DNA of 64,000 nucleotides from Hymenobacter sp. ISL-91 (GTDB lineage: Bacteria; Bacteroidota; Bacteroidia; Cytophagales; Hymenobacteraceae), in NCBI RefSeq assembly GCF_018613725.1, contig NZ_JAGGPS010000014.1, forward strand, positions 44,959 through 108,958, written 5' to 3'. This document shows positions 13,913 through 22,440 of the stretch, one piece after another. A program made the translations under genes and the position numbers. Position 1 is the stretch's first letter; each line of letters begins with the position of its first letter. The notes beneath the pieces were generated by a model. The model was not told the origin of the DNA, did not search any database, and saw nothing but the letters and a program-made list of their open reading frames with translations.

Positions 13913-16102
13913 TTAGTGCAGGAACAACAGTTCGCGGTACTTTACCAGGGGCCAGTCCTCATCGTCCACCATCAGCTCCAGCTTGTCGGCCGAGCGGCGA
14001 ATGGTGTCGAAATGCACTTTTACCGTGTCGCAATAGGCCAGCGCCTGCTCGCGGGTGTCGGTTATCTTGTTGGCCGCTTTGCGGGCGTTAATCATTTCGG
14101 CCACCTGGGTTTTGATGATGGATACGTGGCGGGAAATGGATTTAATGGTGTCGAGCGTGCCGTTGGTATACTCGTCGTCGAGGCCCAGCTCGCGCAGGCC
14201 GCGCACGTTGTTTACCAGCTTGGTCTGGTAGGCCAGGGCCGTGGGCACGATGTGGTTGATGGCCAAATCGCCCATCACCCGGCCTTCAATCTGGATTTTC
14301 TTGACATAATCTTCCAGCACAATTTCGTGGCGGGCGTGTAGCTCGACGGGCGAATATATGTGGTGGCGCGCAAACAACGCGGCCGACTCGGGCGTGACAA
14401 TGGCGTCGAGGGCCTGGGGCGTGGTGGGCAGGTTGCTCAGGCCACGGGCCGCGGCTTCCTCCTTCCACTCATCCGAGTAGCCATTGCCCTCGAAACGGAT
14501 GGCCTTGGAGCTGATGACGTACTCGCGCAGCACCTCCACAATGGCCACCTCCTTCTTGCGGCCGTCGGCAATGAGCTTGTCTACTGCCTGCTTGAACTCG
14601 ACAAGCTGGTCGGCTACGATGGTGTTGAGCGTGGTGACGGCCGACGAGCTGTTGGCCGACGAGCCCACGGCCCGGAACTCGAACTTGTTGCCGGTGAAGG
14701 CAAAAGGCGAGGTGCGGTTGCGGTCGGTGTTGTCGAGCAGGATGGCCGGAATTTTATCGATGCCGAGCTTGAGGTAGATGTTGTCGCCCTTGTCGAGCGG
14801 CAGCTTGGCCGTGCGCTCCAGCTCATTCATCACCGAGTCGAGCATCGAACCCACAAACACCGACATGATGGCCGGCGGAGCCTCGTTGGCCCCCAGGCGG
14901 TGGTCGTTGCTGGCCGAGGCAATGCTGGCGCGCAGCAGATCGGCGTGGCGGTGCACGGCCTTGATGGTGGTGATAAAGAACACCAGAAACTGCAGGGTTT
15001 CCTTGGGCCGGCGGCCGGGCGCGAGCAGGTTCACGCCGGTATCGGTGCTCAGGGCCCAGTTGTTGTGCTTGCCCGAGCCGTTTACACCGGCAAACGGCTT
15101 CTCGTGCAGCAGCACTTTGAAGTTGTGCTTGTCGGCTACGCGGGCCATCACGTCCATCAGCAGCTGGTTGTGGTCGACGGCGAGGTTGGCCTCCTCGAAG
15201 GTGGGGGCGCACTCAAACTGGTGGGGGGCCACCTCGTTGTGGCGGGTGCGCAGCGGAATGCCGAGCTTGTTGGCCTCCTCCTCGTACTCGAGCATGTAGG
15301 CGTGCACCCGGGCCGGAATCGAGCCGAAATAGTGGTCGTCGAGCTGCTGGCCCTTGGCCGAGGAGTGCCCGAACAGCGTCCGGCCGGTCATCATCAGGTC
15401 GGGCCGGGCCGTATAGAGGGCCTTGTCAACCAAAAAGTACTCCTGCTCGATGCCCAGCGTGGTCGTTACGCGGGCCACGTCCTTATCGAAGTAGTGGCAC
15501 ACGTCGAGGGCAGCCTTTTCGAGCACATCGAGCGACTTAAGCAACGGGGCCTTGTAGTCGAGCGCCTCGCCGGTGTAAGCCACAAAAATGGTAGGGATGC
15601 ACAGCGTTTTGGCCCCGCCGGTTTCAATGATGAAGGCGGGCGACGTGGGGTCCCAGGCCGTGTAGCCACGGGCCTCGAAGGTGTTGCGGATGCCGCCGTT
15701 GGGGAAGCTGGAAGCGTCGGGCTCCTGCTGCACCAGGGCCGAGCCCTTGAAGTTTTCGATGGGCCGGCCGTCGGAATTGAGGTCGAAAAACGAGTCGTGC
15801 TTCTCGGCCGTGGCACCCGTCAGGGGCTGAAACCAGTGGGTGTAGTGGGTAGCACCCTTGGCCATGGCCCAGGTTTTCATGGCCGAAGCCACGGCGTCGG
15901 CCACGTTGCGCTCTACGGGCGTGCCGTGCTTGATGGCGCCCTGCAGCTTCTTGAAGTACTCGCCGGGCATGTTGGCCCGCATGGCCTCCAGGTTGAACAC
16001 GTTGCGGCCGAAGCTGTCGGAGCGCCGTTCGCCGGTATTAACGACGGCCAGCGGCTGGCGCTGGAAAACTTGCTCAAGGGCTTTGAAGCGGAGGATTGCC
16101 AT
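13913..16102 (-). CDS. glnN: Glutamine synthetase type III
   Basis: 729 residues, the normal length of GSIII, a dodecameric ATP-dependent enzyme joining ammonia and glutamate. Motifs in order: WFQPLTGATAEKHDSF near residue 84; IETGGAKTLCIPTIFVAYTG; the core GIEQEYFLVD with catalytic glutamates; RHNEVAPHQFE; LLHEKPFAGVNGSGKHNNWA; NDHRLGANEAPPAIMSVFVG; NRTSPFAFTGNKFEFRAVGS. GSIII is characteristic of Bacteroidota and some cyanobacteria. It starts at ATG 16102. A TATATTTG -7-like element lies 55 bases upstream, and a clear terminator follows, so it is probably monocistronic. No GlnB/AmtB gene is nearby. Confidence 0.98.
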   Translation of the reverse strand: MAILRFKALEQVFQRQPLAVVNTGERRSDSFGRNVFNLEAMRANMPGEYFKKLQGAIKHGTPVERNVADAVASAMKTWAMAKGATHYTHWFQPLTGATAEKHDSFFDLNSDGRPIENFKGSALVQQEPDASSFPNGGIRNTFEARGYTAWDPTSPAFIIETGGAKTLCIPTIFVAYTGEALDYKAPLLKSLDVLEKAALDVCHYFDKDVARVTTTLGIEQEYFLVDKALYTARPDLMMTGRTLFGHSSAKGQQLDDHYFGSIPARVHAYMLEYEEEANKLGIPLRTRHNEVAPHQFECAPTFEEANLAVDHNQLLMDVMARVADKHNFKVLLHEKPFAGVNGSGKHNNWALSTDTGVNLLAPGRRPKETLQFLVFFITTIKAVHRHADLLRASIASASNDHRLGANEAPPAIMSVFVGSMLDSVMNELERTAKLPLDKGDNIYLKLGIDKIPAILLDNTDRNRTSPFAFTGNKFEFRAVGSSANSSSAVTTLNTIVADQLVEFKQAVDKLIADGRKKEVAIVEVLREYVISSKAIRFEGNGYSDEWKEEAAARGLSNLPTTPQALDAIVTPESAALFARHHIYSPVELHARHEIVLEDYVKKIQIEGRVMGDLAINHIVPTALAYQTKLVNNVRGLRELGLDDEYTNGTLDTIKSISRHVSIIKTQVAEMINARKAANKITDTREQALAYCDTVKVHFDTIRRSADKLELMVDDEDWPLVKYRELLFLH

Positions 16103-16157
16103 GGGGAAAATGAAATACGCAGAAGAAAGTGCAGGCAGCAGTGCCTATCGATGGGGT

Positions 16158-16165
16158 CAAATATA
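16158..16165 (-). promoter_or_regulatory. Candidate -7 element (TATATTTG) for glnN
   Basis: On the minus strand the bases read TATATTTG, matching the Bacteroidota TAnnTTTG consensus, 55 bases before the glnN ATG. No good -33 TTG box is visible at the usual distance. The surrounding 16140-16280 segment is AT-rich with no gene. Confidence 0.45.
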
Positions 16166-16299
16166 CGAATCAACTATAAAATACATCTATACCCCCTTAT
16201 TTTACACCCTTATTTTCGGTATAATTTAGTTTTCATCAGCCTACCCCTATCATTTCACCCCCCCCTATTCAATATGTAGATAGTGGATAGCAACTCGAC

Positions 16300-16408
16300 G
16301 TAGAGGCGGGGCTTGTCCCCGCCCGCCGTTCAACGATTCAGAACCGGACCGTTTGACCATTCAGAACCGGACTGTTCAACGGCAGGCGGGGGCAAGCCCC
16401 GCCCCTAC
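16300..16408. repeat. GTAGGGGCGGGG palindromic element, copy C
   Basis: Arms 16300-16328 (with one A for G) and 16380-16408 are 29-bp complements with a few mismatches. The centre contains a partial tandem repeat of CATTCAGAACCGGAC. It lies between the divergent glnN and LTA-synthase-like genes. The usual GTAAC outer ends are not clear in this copy. Confidence 0.8.
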
Positions 16409-16462
16409 GCTGTTCTTTGCAGCCTATGCTTGGCAGCGTGGAGCATCCGGGGCCGGGGGGCG

Positions 16463-16470
16463 TATCTTTA
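16463..16470 (+). promoter_or_regulatory. -7 element (TATCTTTA) directly before the LTA-synthase-like gene
   Basis: TATCTTTA deviates from TAnnTTTG only at the last base and lies five bases before the GTG at 16476. This supports that GTG as the start and suggests a leaderless transcript. Confidence 0.5.
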
Positions 16471-16475
16471 CGGGC

Positions 16476-18341
16476 GTGAAAAGCCGCTTTGCGTTTCAGC
16501 CGCGCTACTTTGTTTTCTGGCTGCTGTATTTCGGGTTGGTCCGGGCCCTGTTTCTGGCCTATTACCTGCCGCGTACCGGGGCGCTGCCGGCCGGCACGGT
16601 GCCGCGCATCTTCGCCCACGCGTTGCGGCTCGATGCCTCGGCAACGGCCTATCTGTGCCTGCTGCCGTTTCTGCTGTTTGTGGTGGGCAGTCTGGCCGGA
16701 CCGCGCTTCGGGCTGGGGCGCGTATTACGCGGGCTCACGATGGTGCTGGTGGCGCTGGTGGCGCTGCTCACGGTGGCCGATCTGGCGCTGTATGGCCCCT
16801 GGGGCTTCCGGCTCGATGCCACGCCGCTGCAGTACCTGCGCACGCCGGGCGAAGCGGCGGCTTCGGCCACGCCGGGTTTGCTGGGGCTGGGGCTGGGTTT
16901 GTGGCTGGCGCTGCTGGGCGCAGGCTGGGGGCTATATAAAGGAGTGGTGGGCCGCCTGCCCGAACTGCCGGCGGGCTTCGGCCGGGGCCGGGCGGCGCTG
17001 GCGGGGCTGCTATACCTGGTGCTGCTGGTGGTACCGTTGCGCGGGGGCCTGCAGCAGATTCCCATCAACCAAGGCGACGTGTACTTCTCGCAGGCGCCCT
17101 TTGCCAACCACGCGGCCATCAATGTGCCCTGGAACGTGCTCAACTCGCTGCGGCTGCAAACCAGCACCCGCAACCCCTACCAGTTCCTGCCCGACACCAC
17201 CGCCGCCCGCCTCACCGCCAGCCTCTACCAACCCGGCGGCCCCGATACGGTCCGGCTGCTGCGCCCCGGCCTGCCAAAGCCCAACGTGCTGTTCATTATT
17301 CTGGAGAGCTTTACGGGTAAGCTGGTGGGCCACCTGGGAGGCGAGCGGGGCGTAACGCCCACGCTCGACAGCCTGAGCCGCACCGGCGTGGCCTTCCGCA
17401 ACGTGTTTGCGGCTGGCGACCGGAGCCAGAAGGGCCTCGTGGCGCTGCTCTCGGGCTACCCCAACCAGCCGGCCACCAGCATTATCAAGTACCCGCGCAA
17501 AACCGAGCAGCTGCCCCACTTGGCGCGGGTGTTGCGCGAGCAGGGCTACAGCACGGCCTATTACCATGGCGGCGAGCTGGCTTTTGCCAACATGAAAAGC
17601 TACCTCGTGACAGCGGGCTACCAACGCTTCACCGAGCGGGCCGATTTCGCGCGCCAGGACCAAAATGCCAAGTGGGGCGCCCACGACCACGTGCTGCTGA
17701 ACCGGATGCTGCAGGAGTTGCCCCGGCAGCCCCAGCCGTTCTTCGTCACGGCCTTCACCCTGAGCTCCCACGAGCCCTTCGACGTGCCCATGCGCCCCCG
17801 GTTTGCGGGCTCCGACGAGGCCAGCCGCTTCCGCAACTCCATGTATTACACCGACCATGTGCTGGGCCAGTTCCTGCAGCAGGCCCGCCGGCAGCCCTGG
17901 TGGGCCAACACGCTGGTGGTGCTGGTAGCCGACCACGGCCACCCCCAGCCCGACGACTCGCCCGTGCACGACTCGGCCAAGTTCCGCATCCCGCTGCTGC
18001 TGACTGGCGGCGCGCTGGCCCCCACCGCCCAGGGTCGGCAGGTGCCCACCTACGGCTCGCAAACCGACGTGGCCGCCACGCTGCTGCACCAGCTGAACCT
18101 GCCCACCACCACCTTCCCCTGGAGCCGCGACCTGCTGGCCCCCGCCCCCCCCGCCTGGCCCGGCGGCGCCGCCTTCTACTCCTTCACCGACGGCTTCGGC
18201 GTAGCGACGCCCGCCGGCACCGTCACCTACGACAACGTGGCCCGCCGCATCATCGAGCGCGATTCGGCCGTTACGGCGCGGCAACTGCGCTTCGGGCAGG
18301 CGTATGAGCAGGTGTCGTTTGGAGATTTCCTGGGGAAGTGA
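16476..18341 (+). CDS. LTA-synthase-like / sulfatase-superfamily membrane enzyme
   Basis: About 621 residues from GTG 16476; the longer frame back to 16353 would run into repeat copy C. The N-terminal half has about five membrane helices (for example FWLLYFGLVRALFLAYYL and AYLCLLPFLLFVVG). The C-terminal half is a sulfatase/alkaline-phosphatase-type domain: PNVLFIILESFTGK (metal-binding Glu), the nucleophile region AGDRSQKGLVALLSGYPNQP, SSHEPFDVPM, and VVLVADHGHPQP (metal-binding Asp-His). In Gram-positive LtaS the nucleophile is Thr; here the aligned position appears to be Ser. In Gram-negatives such enzymes usually transfer phosphoglycerol or phosphoethanolamine to envelope glycans. The substrate is unknown. 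Confidence 0.9.
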   Translation: MKSRFAFQPRYFVFWLLYFGLVRALFLAYYLPRTGALPAGTVPRIFAHALRLDASATAYLCLLPFLLFVVGSLAGPRFGLGRVLRGLTMVLVALVALLTVADLALYGPWGFRLDATPLQYLRTPGEAAASATPGLLGLGLGLWLALLGAGWGLYKGVVGRLPELPAGFGRGRAALAGLLYLVLLVVPLRGGLQQIPINQGDVYFSQAPFANHAAINVPWNVLNSLRLQTSTRNPYQFLPDTTAARLTASLYQPGGPDTVRLLRPGLPKPNVLFIILESFTGKLVGHLGGERGVTPTLDSLSRTGVAFRNVFAAGDRSQKGLVALLSGYPNQPATSIIKYPRKTEQLPHLARVLREQGYSTAYYHGGELAFANMKSYLVTAGYQRFTERADFARQDQNAKWGAHDHVLLNRMLQELPRQPQPFFVTAFTLSSHEPFDVPMRPRFAGSDEASRFRNSMYYTDHVLGQFLQQARRQPWWANTLVVLVADHGHPQPDDSPVHDSAKFRIPLLLTGGALAPTAQGRQVPTYGSQTDVAATLLHQLNLPTTTFPWSRDLLAPAPPAWPGGAAFYSFTDGFGVATPAGTVTYDNVARRIIERDSAVTARQLRFGQAYEQVSFGDFLGK

Positions 18342-18472
18342 GGGGATAGCTGGGGTGTAGCTTAGCGTTAAATGGCAAAAGATTCTATTTTTGGCTGGCG
18401 TACCTCCTGAGCTACTGAACCTGAACAGGATAGTTTGCTTTCAAACGAAAAAGGGAGCAATAAAATGTTTGT

Positions 18473-18919
18473 ATGAAAAATACACTTCCCTTTGTTTTTG
18501 TTTTTATGATTGCTTCTTGCGATAAAGACAGAAAACATCACTGCATATTTCTTGAAAATAGTCATATTGAAAAGGAGATACAAGATTATATGGATAGAAG
18601 CAACAAATCAAAAAAAGGGTTATATTATATATCGTGTGAGCAATTAGACGATTCCTGTCAATTTGAGATGTCATCTATAGTATTCAAATCACAGTTTGAT
18701 GATTTAAAGCCTTGTTCATTGCTAAAAATGAACAATAATTTTGTTTTAATCAAATGCGGGAAACGTGATAATTCAAGCCATATATATCACAAGATCAAAT
18801 CGAGCTTATTAATCAATAATAAGGAAACGATATCCATTGATTTTAATGGTGATACTATTATTCATCATACTGATTTACTATACAATCCGGAAGTATTGCA
18901 TCTTAAATACAAAAACTAA
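18473..18919 (+). CDS. AT-rich orphan lipoprotein
   Basis: 148 residues starting at ATG 18473. The N-terminus (MKNTLPFVFVFMIASC) is a lipoprotein-type signal with Cys at residue 16, followed by a polar DKDRKHH stretch. The rest is Lys/Asn/Ile/Ser-rich with several cysteines (YISCEQLDDSCQFEMSS, KPCSLL, LIKCGKRDNS) and no recognised fold. One row I counted is about 32% GC, half the genome value, so recent transfer from an AT-rich genome is likely. No mobility gene adjoins it. Confidence 0.65.
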   Translation: MKNTLPFVFVFMIASCDKDRKHHCIFLENSHIEKEIQDYMDRSNKSKKGLYYISCEQLDDSCQFEMSSIVFKSQFDDLKPCSLLKMNNNFVLIKCGKRDNSSHIYHKIKSSLLINNKETISIDFNGDTIIHHTDLLYNPEVLHLKYKN

Positions 18920-19047
18920 CAAGCAATATATTCGCAATAAATAATATACAATAAGGCTCTTTATCACATAGGCCAATCAAAAGTAGCTCTTATTACTCTT
19001 ATCCTCCAAGCCTGCCACCGCACACCGAAAGCTTGCCGCTTCCACCG

Positions 19048-19055
19048 TATCTTTG
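19048..19055 (+). promoter_or_regulatory. -7 element (TATCTTTG) for mtaB
   Basis: A perfect TAnnTTTG match ending 11 bases before ATG 19067, so the 5' leader would be only a few bases long. No convincing -33 box is visible. Confidence 0.6.
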
Positions 19056-19066
19056 CGGCCTTGCTT

Positions 19067-20410
19067 ATGGATATGGAAACCAGGAAAGTTGCCTTTTACA
19101 CGCTGGGCTGCAAGCTCAACTTCTCTGAGACGTCGGCCATCGGGCGGCAGTTTGAGGAGGCGGGCTTCGTGAAAACCGCCTTCGAGGACGCGGCCGACAT
19201 CTACGTTATCAATACCTGCTCCGTCACCGACCACGCCGACCGCAAGTGCCGGAAGGTGGTGAAGGAGGCGCTCAAGCACAACCCCGAGGCCTTCGTGGCC
19301 ATTGTGGGCTGCTACGCCCAGCTCAAGCCCCGGGAGATTTCCGAGATTCCCGGCGTGCACGCCGTGCTGGGCGCCGCCGAGAAATTCCAGCTCGTCGAAA
19401 CGCTGGCCGGCTTTAAGCGGCCCGCCGCCGGCGAGCCCGGCCGGGTGTTTGCCTCGCCCATTTCGGAAGCCACCGAGTTCCACGCCGCCCACTCCTACGG
19501 CGACAGGACCCGCACGTTCCTCAAGGTGCAGGACGGCTGCGACTACTCCTGCTCGTTCTGCACGATTCCGCTGGCCCGTGGAGCCAGCCGCTCGGGCTCG
19601 GTGCAGAGCGTGGTGGAGCGCGTGCAGAAGCTGGCCGAAACCGGCGTGAAGGAAATCGTGCTCACCGGCGTTAACCTCGGCGACTTTGGCCTGCAGGGCC
19701 CGGAGCGCGAGCGGCGCGAGAATTTCTACGACCTCGTGCGGGCGCTGGATGAGGTGGAGGGCATTGCCCGGTTCCGCATCAGCTCCTGCGAGCCTAACCT
19801 GCTCTCCGACGAGATTATCCGCTTCGTAGCCCAGTCGAAGCGGTTTATGCCGCACTTTCATATCCCGCTGCAGTCGGGCTCGAACAAGCTGCTGGGGCTG
19901 ATGCGCCGTCGCTACCGCCGCGAGCTGTACCAGGAGCGCGTGGCCCTCATCAAGCAGGTGATGCCCCACGCCTGCATCGGCGTCGACGTAATCGTGGGCT
20001 TCCCCGGCGAAACGGAGGCCGATTTCCTGGAAACCTACCAGTTCCTGAATGAGCTCGATGTGAGCTACCTGCACGTATTTCCGTATTCGGAGCGGGCCAA
20101 TACGCTGGCGCCCACCCTGCCCGGCCGGGTGCAGGACCGCCACCGCCACGAGCGCACCACTCAGCTGCGCGGCCTTTCGGAGAAAAAGAAGCGCTTTTTC
20201 TATGAGCAGCACGCGGGCCTCGAAACCCAGGTGCTGTTCGAAGACGACGTAACCAACGGCCAGATGGAGGGCTTCACGCCCAACTACATTCGGGTAGTGG
20301 CCAAATACGACCCGCTGCTGGTGGGCGAGCTGAAGCCCCTGCGCCTGACGACCGTAACGCCTCAAAACCTGATGGAAGCCGAAGAAATGGGCGTGGCAGT
20401 GGCTTTCTAA
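19067..20410 (+). CDS. mtaB: tRNA t6A37 methylthiotransferase MtaB
   Basis: A radical-SAM methylthiotransferase that converts t6A to ms2t6A at position 37 of ANN-decoding tRNAs. About 447 residues from ATG 19067. Domain order is that of the family: N-terminal UPF0004 domain with VAFYTLGCKLNFSE and INTCSVTDHADRKCRK plus VGCYAQ (cysteines for the auxiliary cluster), the radical-SAM core with DGCDYSCSFCTIPLARG (CxxxCxxC), and a C-terminal TRAM-type region (THGQMEGFTPNYIRV-like). The GCKLN motif distinguishes MtaB from MiaB (GCQMN). It converges on the cyanophycinase gene with about 30 bases between. Confidence 0.95.
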   Translation: MDMETRKVAFYTLGCKLNFSETSAIGRQFEEAGFVKTAFEDAADIYVINTCSVTDHADRKCRKVVKEALKHNPEAFVAIVGCYAQLKPREISEIPGVHAVLGAAEKFQLVETLAGFKRPAAGEPGRVFASPISEATEFHAAHSYGDRTRTFLKVQDGCDYSCSFCTIPLARGASRSGSVQSVVERVQKLAETGVKEIVLTGVNLGDFGLQGPERERRENFYDLVRALDEVEGIARFRISSCEPNLLSDEIIRFVAQSKRFMPHFHIPLQSGSNKLLGLMRRRYRRELYQERVALIKQVMPHACIGVDVIVGFPGETEADFLETYQFLNELDVSYLHVFPYSERANTLAPTLPGRVQDRHRHERTTQLRGLSEKKKRFFYEQHAGLETQVLFEDDVTNGQMEGFTPNYIRVVAKYDPLLVGELKPLRLTTVTPQNLMEAEEMGVAVAF

Positions 20411-20442
20411 CCAGCCAGCTAGCTGCTTACGGCTTTTTAAGG

Positions 20443-21312
20443 TCAGGCCGGCTGCTGGGGTGGCTTTTCGAGCGGGGGCTTACCCGGATTGAAGCCGGGC
20501 AACGTGAAGCGCTGCCCGCTGGCCAGCAAGTGTAGGCGCAGGTTGCGGATGGAAAAACCTTCGCCCGGCTGCACCTCATAAATAGTATTATCGGTGCAGT
20601 CGTGGCCATCGAGCAGCACGGCAATACCGTGGCCCACCACTTCCAGCTCGCCGCCTTTGGTTACCAGCACAGCCGTGTCTTCTTCCAGCCCCAGGCCAAT
20701 GCAGCCGGGGTTGGTGGAGATAATCTGGGCCATGCGCACGATGCGGCCGCGGGCAATAAAGTGAGTATCAACGGCAACGTCGCGTAGCAGCTGCAAACCC
20801 GTCGTGATGTGGATTTCATCTTTGAGGAAGCCGGCGTCGTTGCGGCCCTGGTAAATCATGGGCGTGCTCATGGCCGTAGCGCCGGCGCTGGTGCCTGCAA
20901 TTACAAAAGGCTCGCGCAGATAACGCTCATTCAGGCACTTGAGCACCAGCGTACCGCCCAGCAACGCCGTGAGCCGTAGCTGGTCGCCCCCTGTCAACAT
21001 CACGCCATCGGCCCGGTTTAGCATTTCCAGGGCCTCGGCGCTGTTTGCCTGCTCGCGGCTCTGGATATCGAGCACCTCAACGTGCCTGATGCCCAGGCTG
21101 GCAAACAGCTTCACATAGTCCTGGGCGGCTTCCGTAGACTCCTGCGAGGCGGTGGGAACCACGACTACCGTATCTTTTTTGGGCAGCTCGCTGACGAACC
21201 GCTCCAGAATAAAGTCCGGCGACTGTTCAGGCGGGATACCGCCCTTGTCACGTTGTTCGTGGCCGCCAATAAGCAGCAGCTTGCCTTTGGGAATGGGGGA
21301 TGAATTGGGCAT
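20443..21312 (-). CDS. cphB: Cyanophycinase (peptidase S51)
   Basis: About 289 residues from ATG 21312 (MPNSSPIPKGKLLLIGGHE). The family cleaves cyanophycin (multi-L-arginyl-poly-aspartate) to beta-Asp-Arg dipeptides. The nucleophile serine is in VIAGTSAGATAMS; other motifs are GGDQLRLTALLGG, GLGLEEDTAVLVTKGG and VDTHFIARGRIVRM. The residues fit cyanophycinase better than peptidase E, which is shorter. No cyanophycin synthetase (cphA) is in the window, so the substrate may be imported or made by a distant gene. Confidence 0.9.
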   Translation of the reverse strand: MPNSSPIPKGKLLLIGGHEQRDKGGIPPEQSPDFILERFVSELPKKDTVVVVPTASQESTEAAQDYVKLFASLGIRHVEVLDIQSREQANSAEALEMLNRADGVMLTGGDQLRLTALLGGTLVLKCLNERYLREPFVIAGTSAGATAMSTPMIYQGRNDAGFLKDEIHITTGLQLLRDVAVDTHFIARGRIVRMAQIISTNPGCIGLGLEEDTAVLVTKGGELEVVGHGIAVLLDGHDCTDNTIYEVQPGEGFSIRNLRLHLLASGQRFTLPGFNPGKPPLEKPPQQPA

Positions 21313-21667
21313 GAGGCAGGTATAAGTAAGTAAGCCAGCTACCCTTTTCGGCAGCACGGCGGCTCAACCGGAGAACAGGACTCGGCCGCAGGAGCCTGCT
21401 CTTTTACGTTGCCAAAACAGTTCTGTGGCGCTAGAAATACGGGTTTTACCTTCGGCAAATGCGTATTAGAGGCTGGGGCTGGCAACATGATACCAGCAGC
21501 GGCGCGCTGCCGGATGCCCGGTTTCGCGTTGCGGTGTGCCTGTGCCAGCCGACACCAAGGCAAACAAAGCCCCCGCGCCAGCATGGGGTTGGGGGCTTTG
21601 GGTATAGAAAATACTACTACACAAGCTACAATACGCGGCGCGCTGCCATAGCAACCAACCTGGGCCT
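21313..21667. other. Intergenic region between the XRE-type gene and cphB
   Basis: No gene is supported here. The only structure seen is a hairpin, CAAAGCCCCC (21565-21574) with GGGGGCTTTG (21591-21600), which on the minus strand is followed by T-rich sequence and probably terminates the XRE-type gene. Confidence 0.6.
21565..21600 (-). terminator. Hairpin terminator after the XRE-type gene
   Basis: A perfect 10-bp stem with a 16-base loop, followed on the minus strand by TTTGCC. It lies 68 bases beyond the stop of the regulator at 21668. Confidence 0.6.
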
Positions 21668-22333
21668 TTACGACAACTGCCGCTGCATAAGGTCCATCAT
21701 CTGCTGCATCATGCGCTGCTGGTCCTGCAGGTGCTGGTTGCGCATTTCGGCCATAGCCAGCTGGTGCGCCATTTGCTGGGTGTAGAGGGCCGTTTGCCAG
21801 CTGGTGTCTGGTGCGGACGGGGCAACGGCTGCCGGCGCGGGCTGGGGCGCAGCAACAGGAGGGGTGGGCGCCTCAACGGGAGGCACCAACGCTTCAACAG
21901 GAGTCGGGGCAACCGGGGCAGGAGCAGCTACCGCCGCTACCAAAGGCGCTGGTTCTGCTGGCGCTGCTGTTGCTGGGGCTGATGCAGCAACTGGCGTGGC
22001 GGCTGATGCGGCGGCGGGCTCCGGGCGCGGCTGGGGGGCAACACGTTCCAGGGGCGCCGGGGCCGGAGCTATGGCCCCAACTTCCGCAGTGGCGGCCTCG
22101 GTTTCAACGGTTAGCATGGGTTCCCGGCCTTCCAGCAGCCAGTCTTTCGATACATTTGGGTAGACTTCAAACACCTTGCACAGCAAATCAAACCCAGGCT
22201 TATTCCGCTCGTCTACAAGGTGCTGAATAACCGTTGCCGTCTTTTCCAGCGACATAGCAAAGGCGTTTTTCGATAACCCCAAATGGTTTATCAGTTGTGT
22301 AAAACGCTGCCCTACCGTTGTTTGCGTTGCCAT
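21668..22333 (-). CDS. XRE-like HTH protein with Ala/Pro/Val linker
   Basis: About 221 residues from ATG 22333. The first 70 residues form an XRE/phage-CI-type helix-turn-helix domain: TTVGQRFTQLINHLGLSKNA, TATVIQHLVDERNKPGFDLL, VFEVYPNVSKDWLLEGREPM. Then comes a linker of about 100 residues rich in Ala, Pro and Val. The C-terminus is an amphipathic Gln/Met-rich helix (LYTQQMAHQLAMAEMRNQHL and onward) that may oligomerise. Bacteroidota have many such orphan regulators; targets unknown. It is not adjacent to phage genes. Confidence 0.8.
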   Translation of the reverse strand: MATQTTVGQRFTQLINHLGLSKNAFAMSLEKTATVIQHLVDERNKPGFDLLCKVFEVYPNVSKDWLLEGREPMLTVETEAATAEVGAIAPAPAPLERVAPQPRPEPAAASAATPVAASAPATAAPAEPAPLVAAVAAPAPVAPTPVEALVPPVEAPTPPVAAPQPAPAAVAPSAPDTSWQTALYTQQMAHQLAMAEMRNQHLQDQQRMMQQMMDLMQRQLS

Positions 22334-22440
22334 GCCAGAGTATGCTTGTTGAATGACGCTGCAATATACCACCAAATGAATAAGCCGGCTGCCTTCCGAA
22401 GAAAACAGCCGGCTTATCCCTATTTAATCATACCTCGCTC

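Noticed and set aside
14360..16279. 639-codon plus-strand frame opposite glnN
   Set aside because: Antisense shadow; composition (Val/Gly/His-rich) is typical of reversed Asp/Leu/Glu codons.
21459..21785. 108-codon plus-strand frame between cphB and the XRE gene
   Set aside because: It overlaps the regulator's end in antisense and crosses a terminator; no domain.
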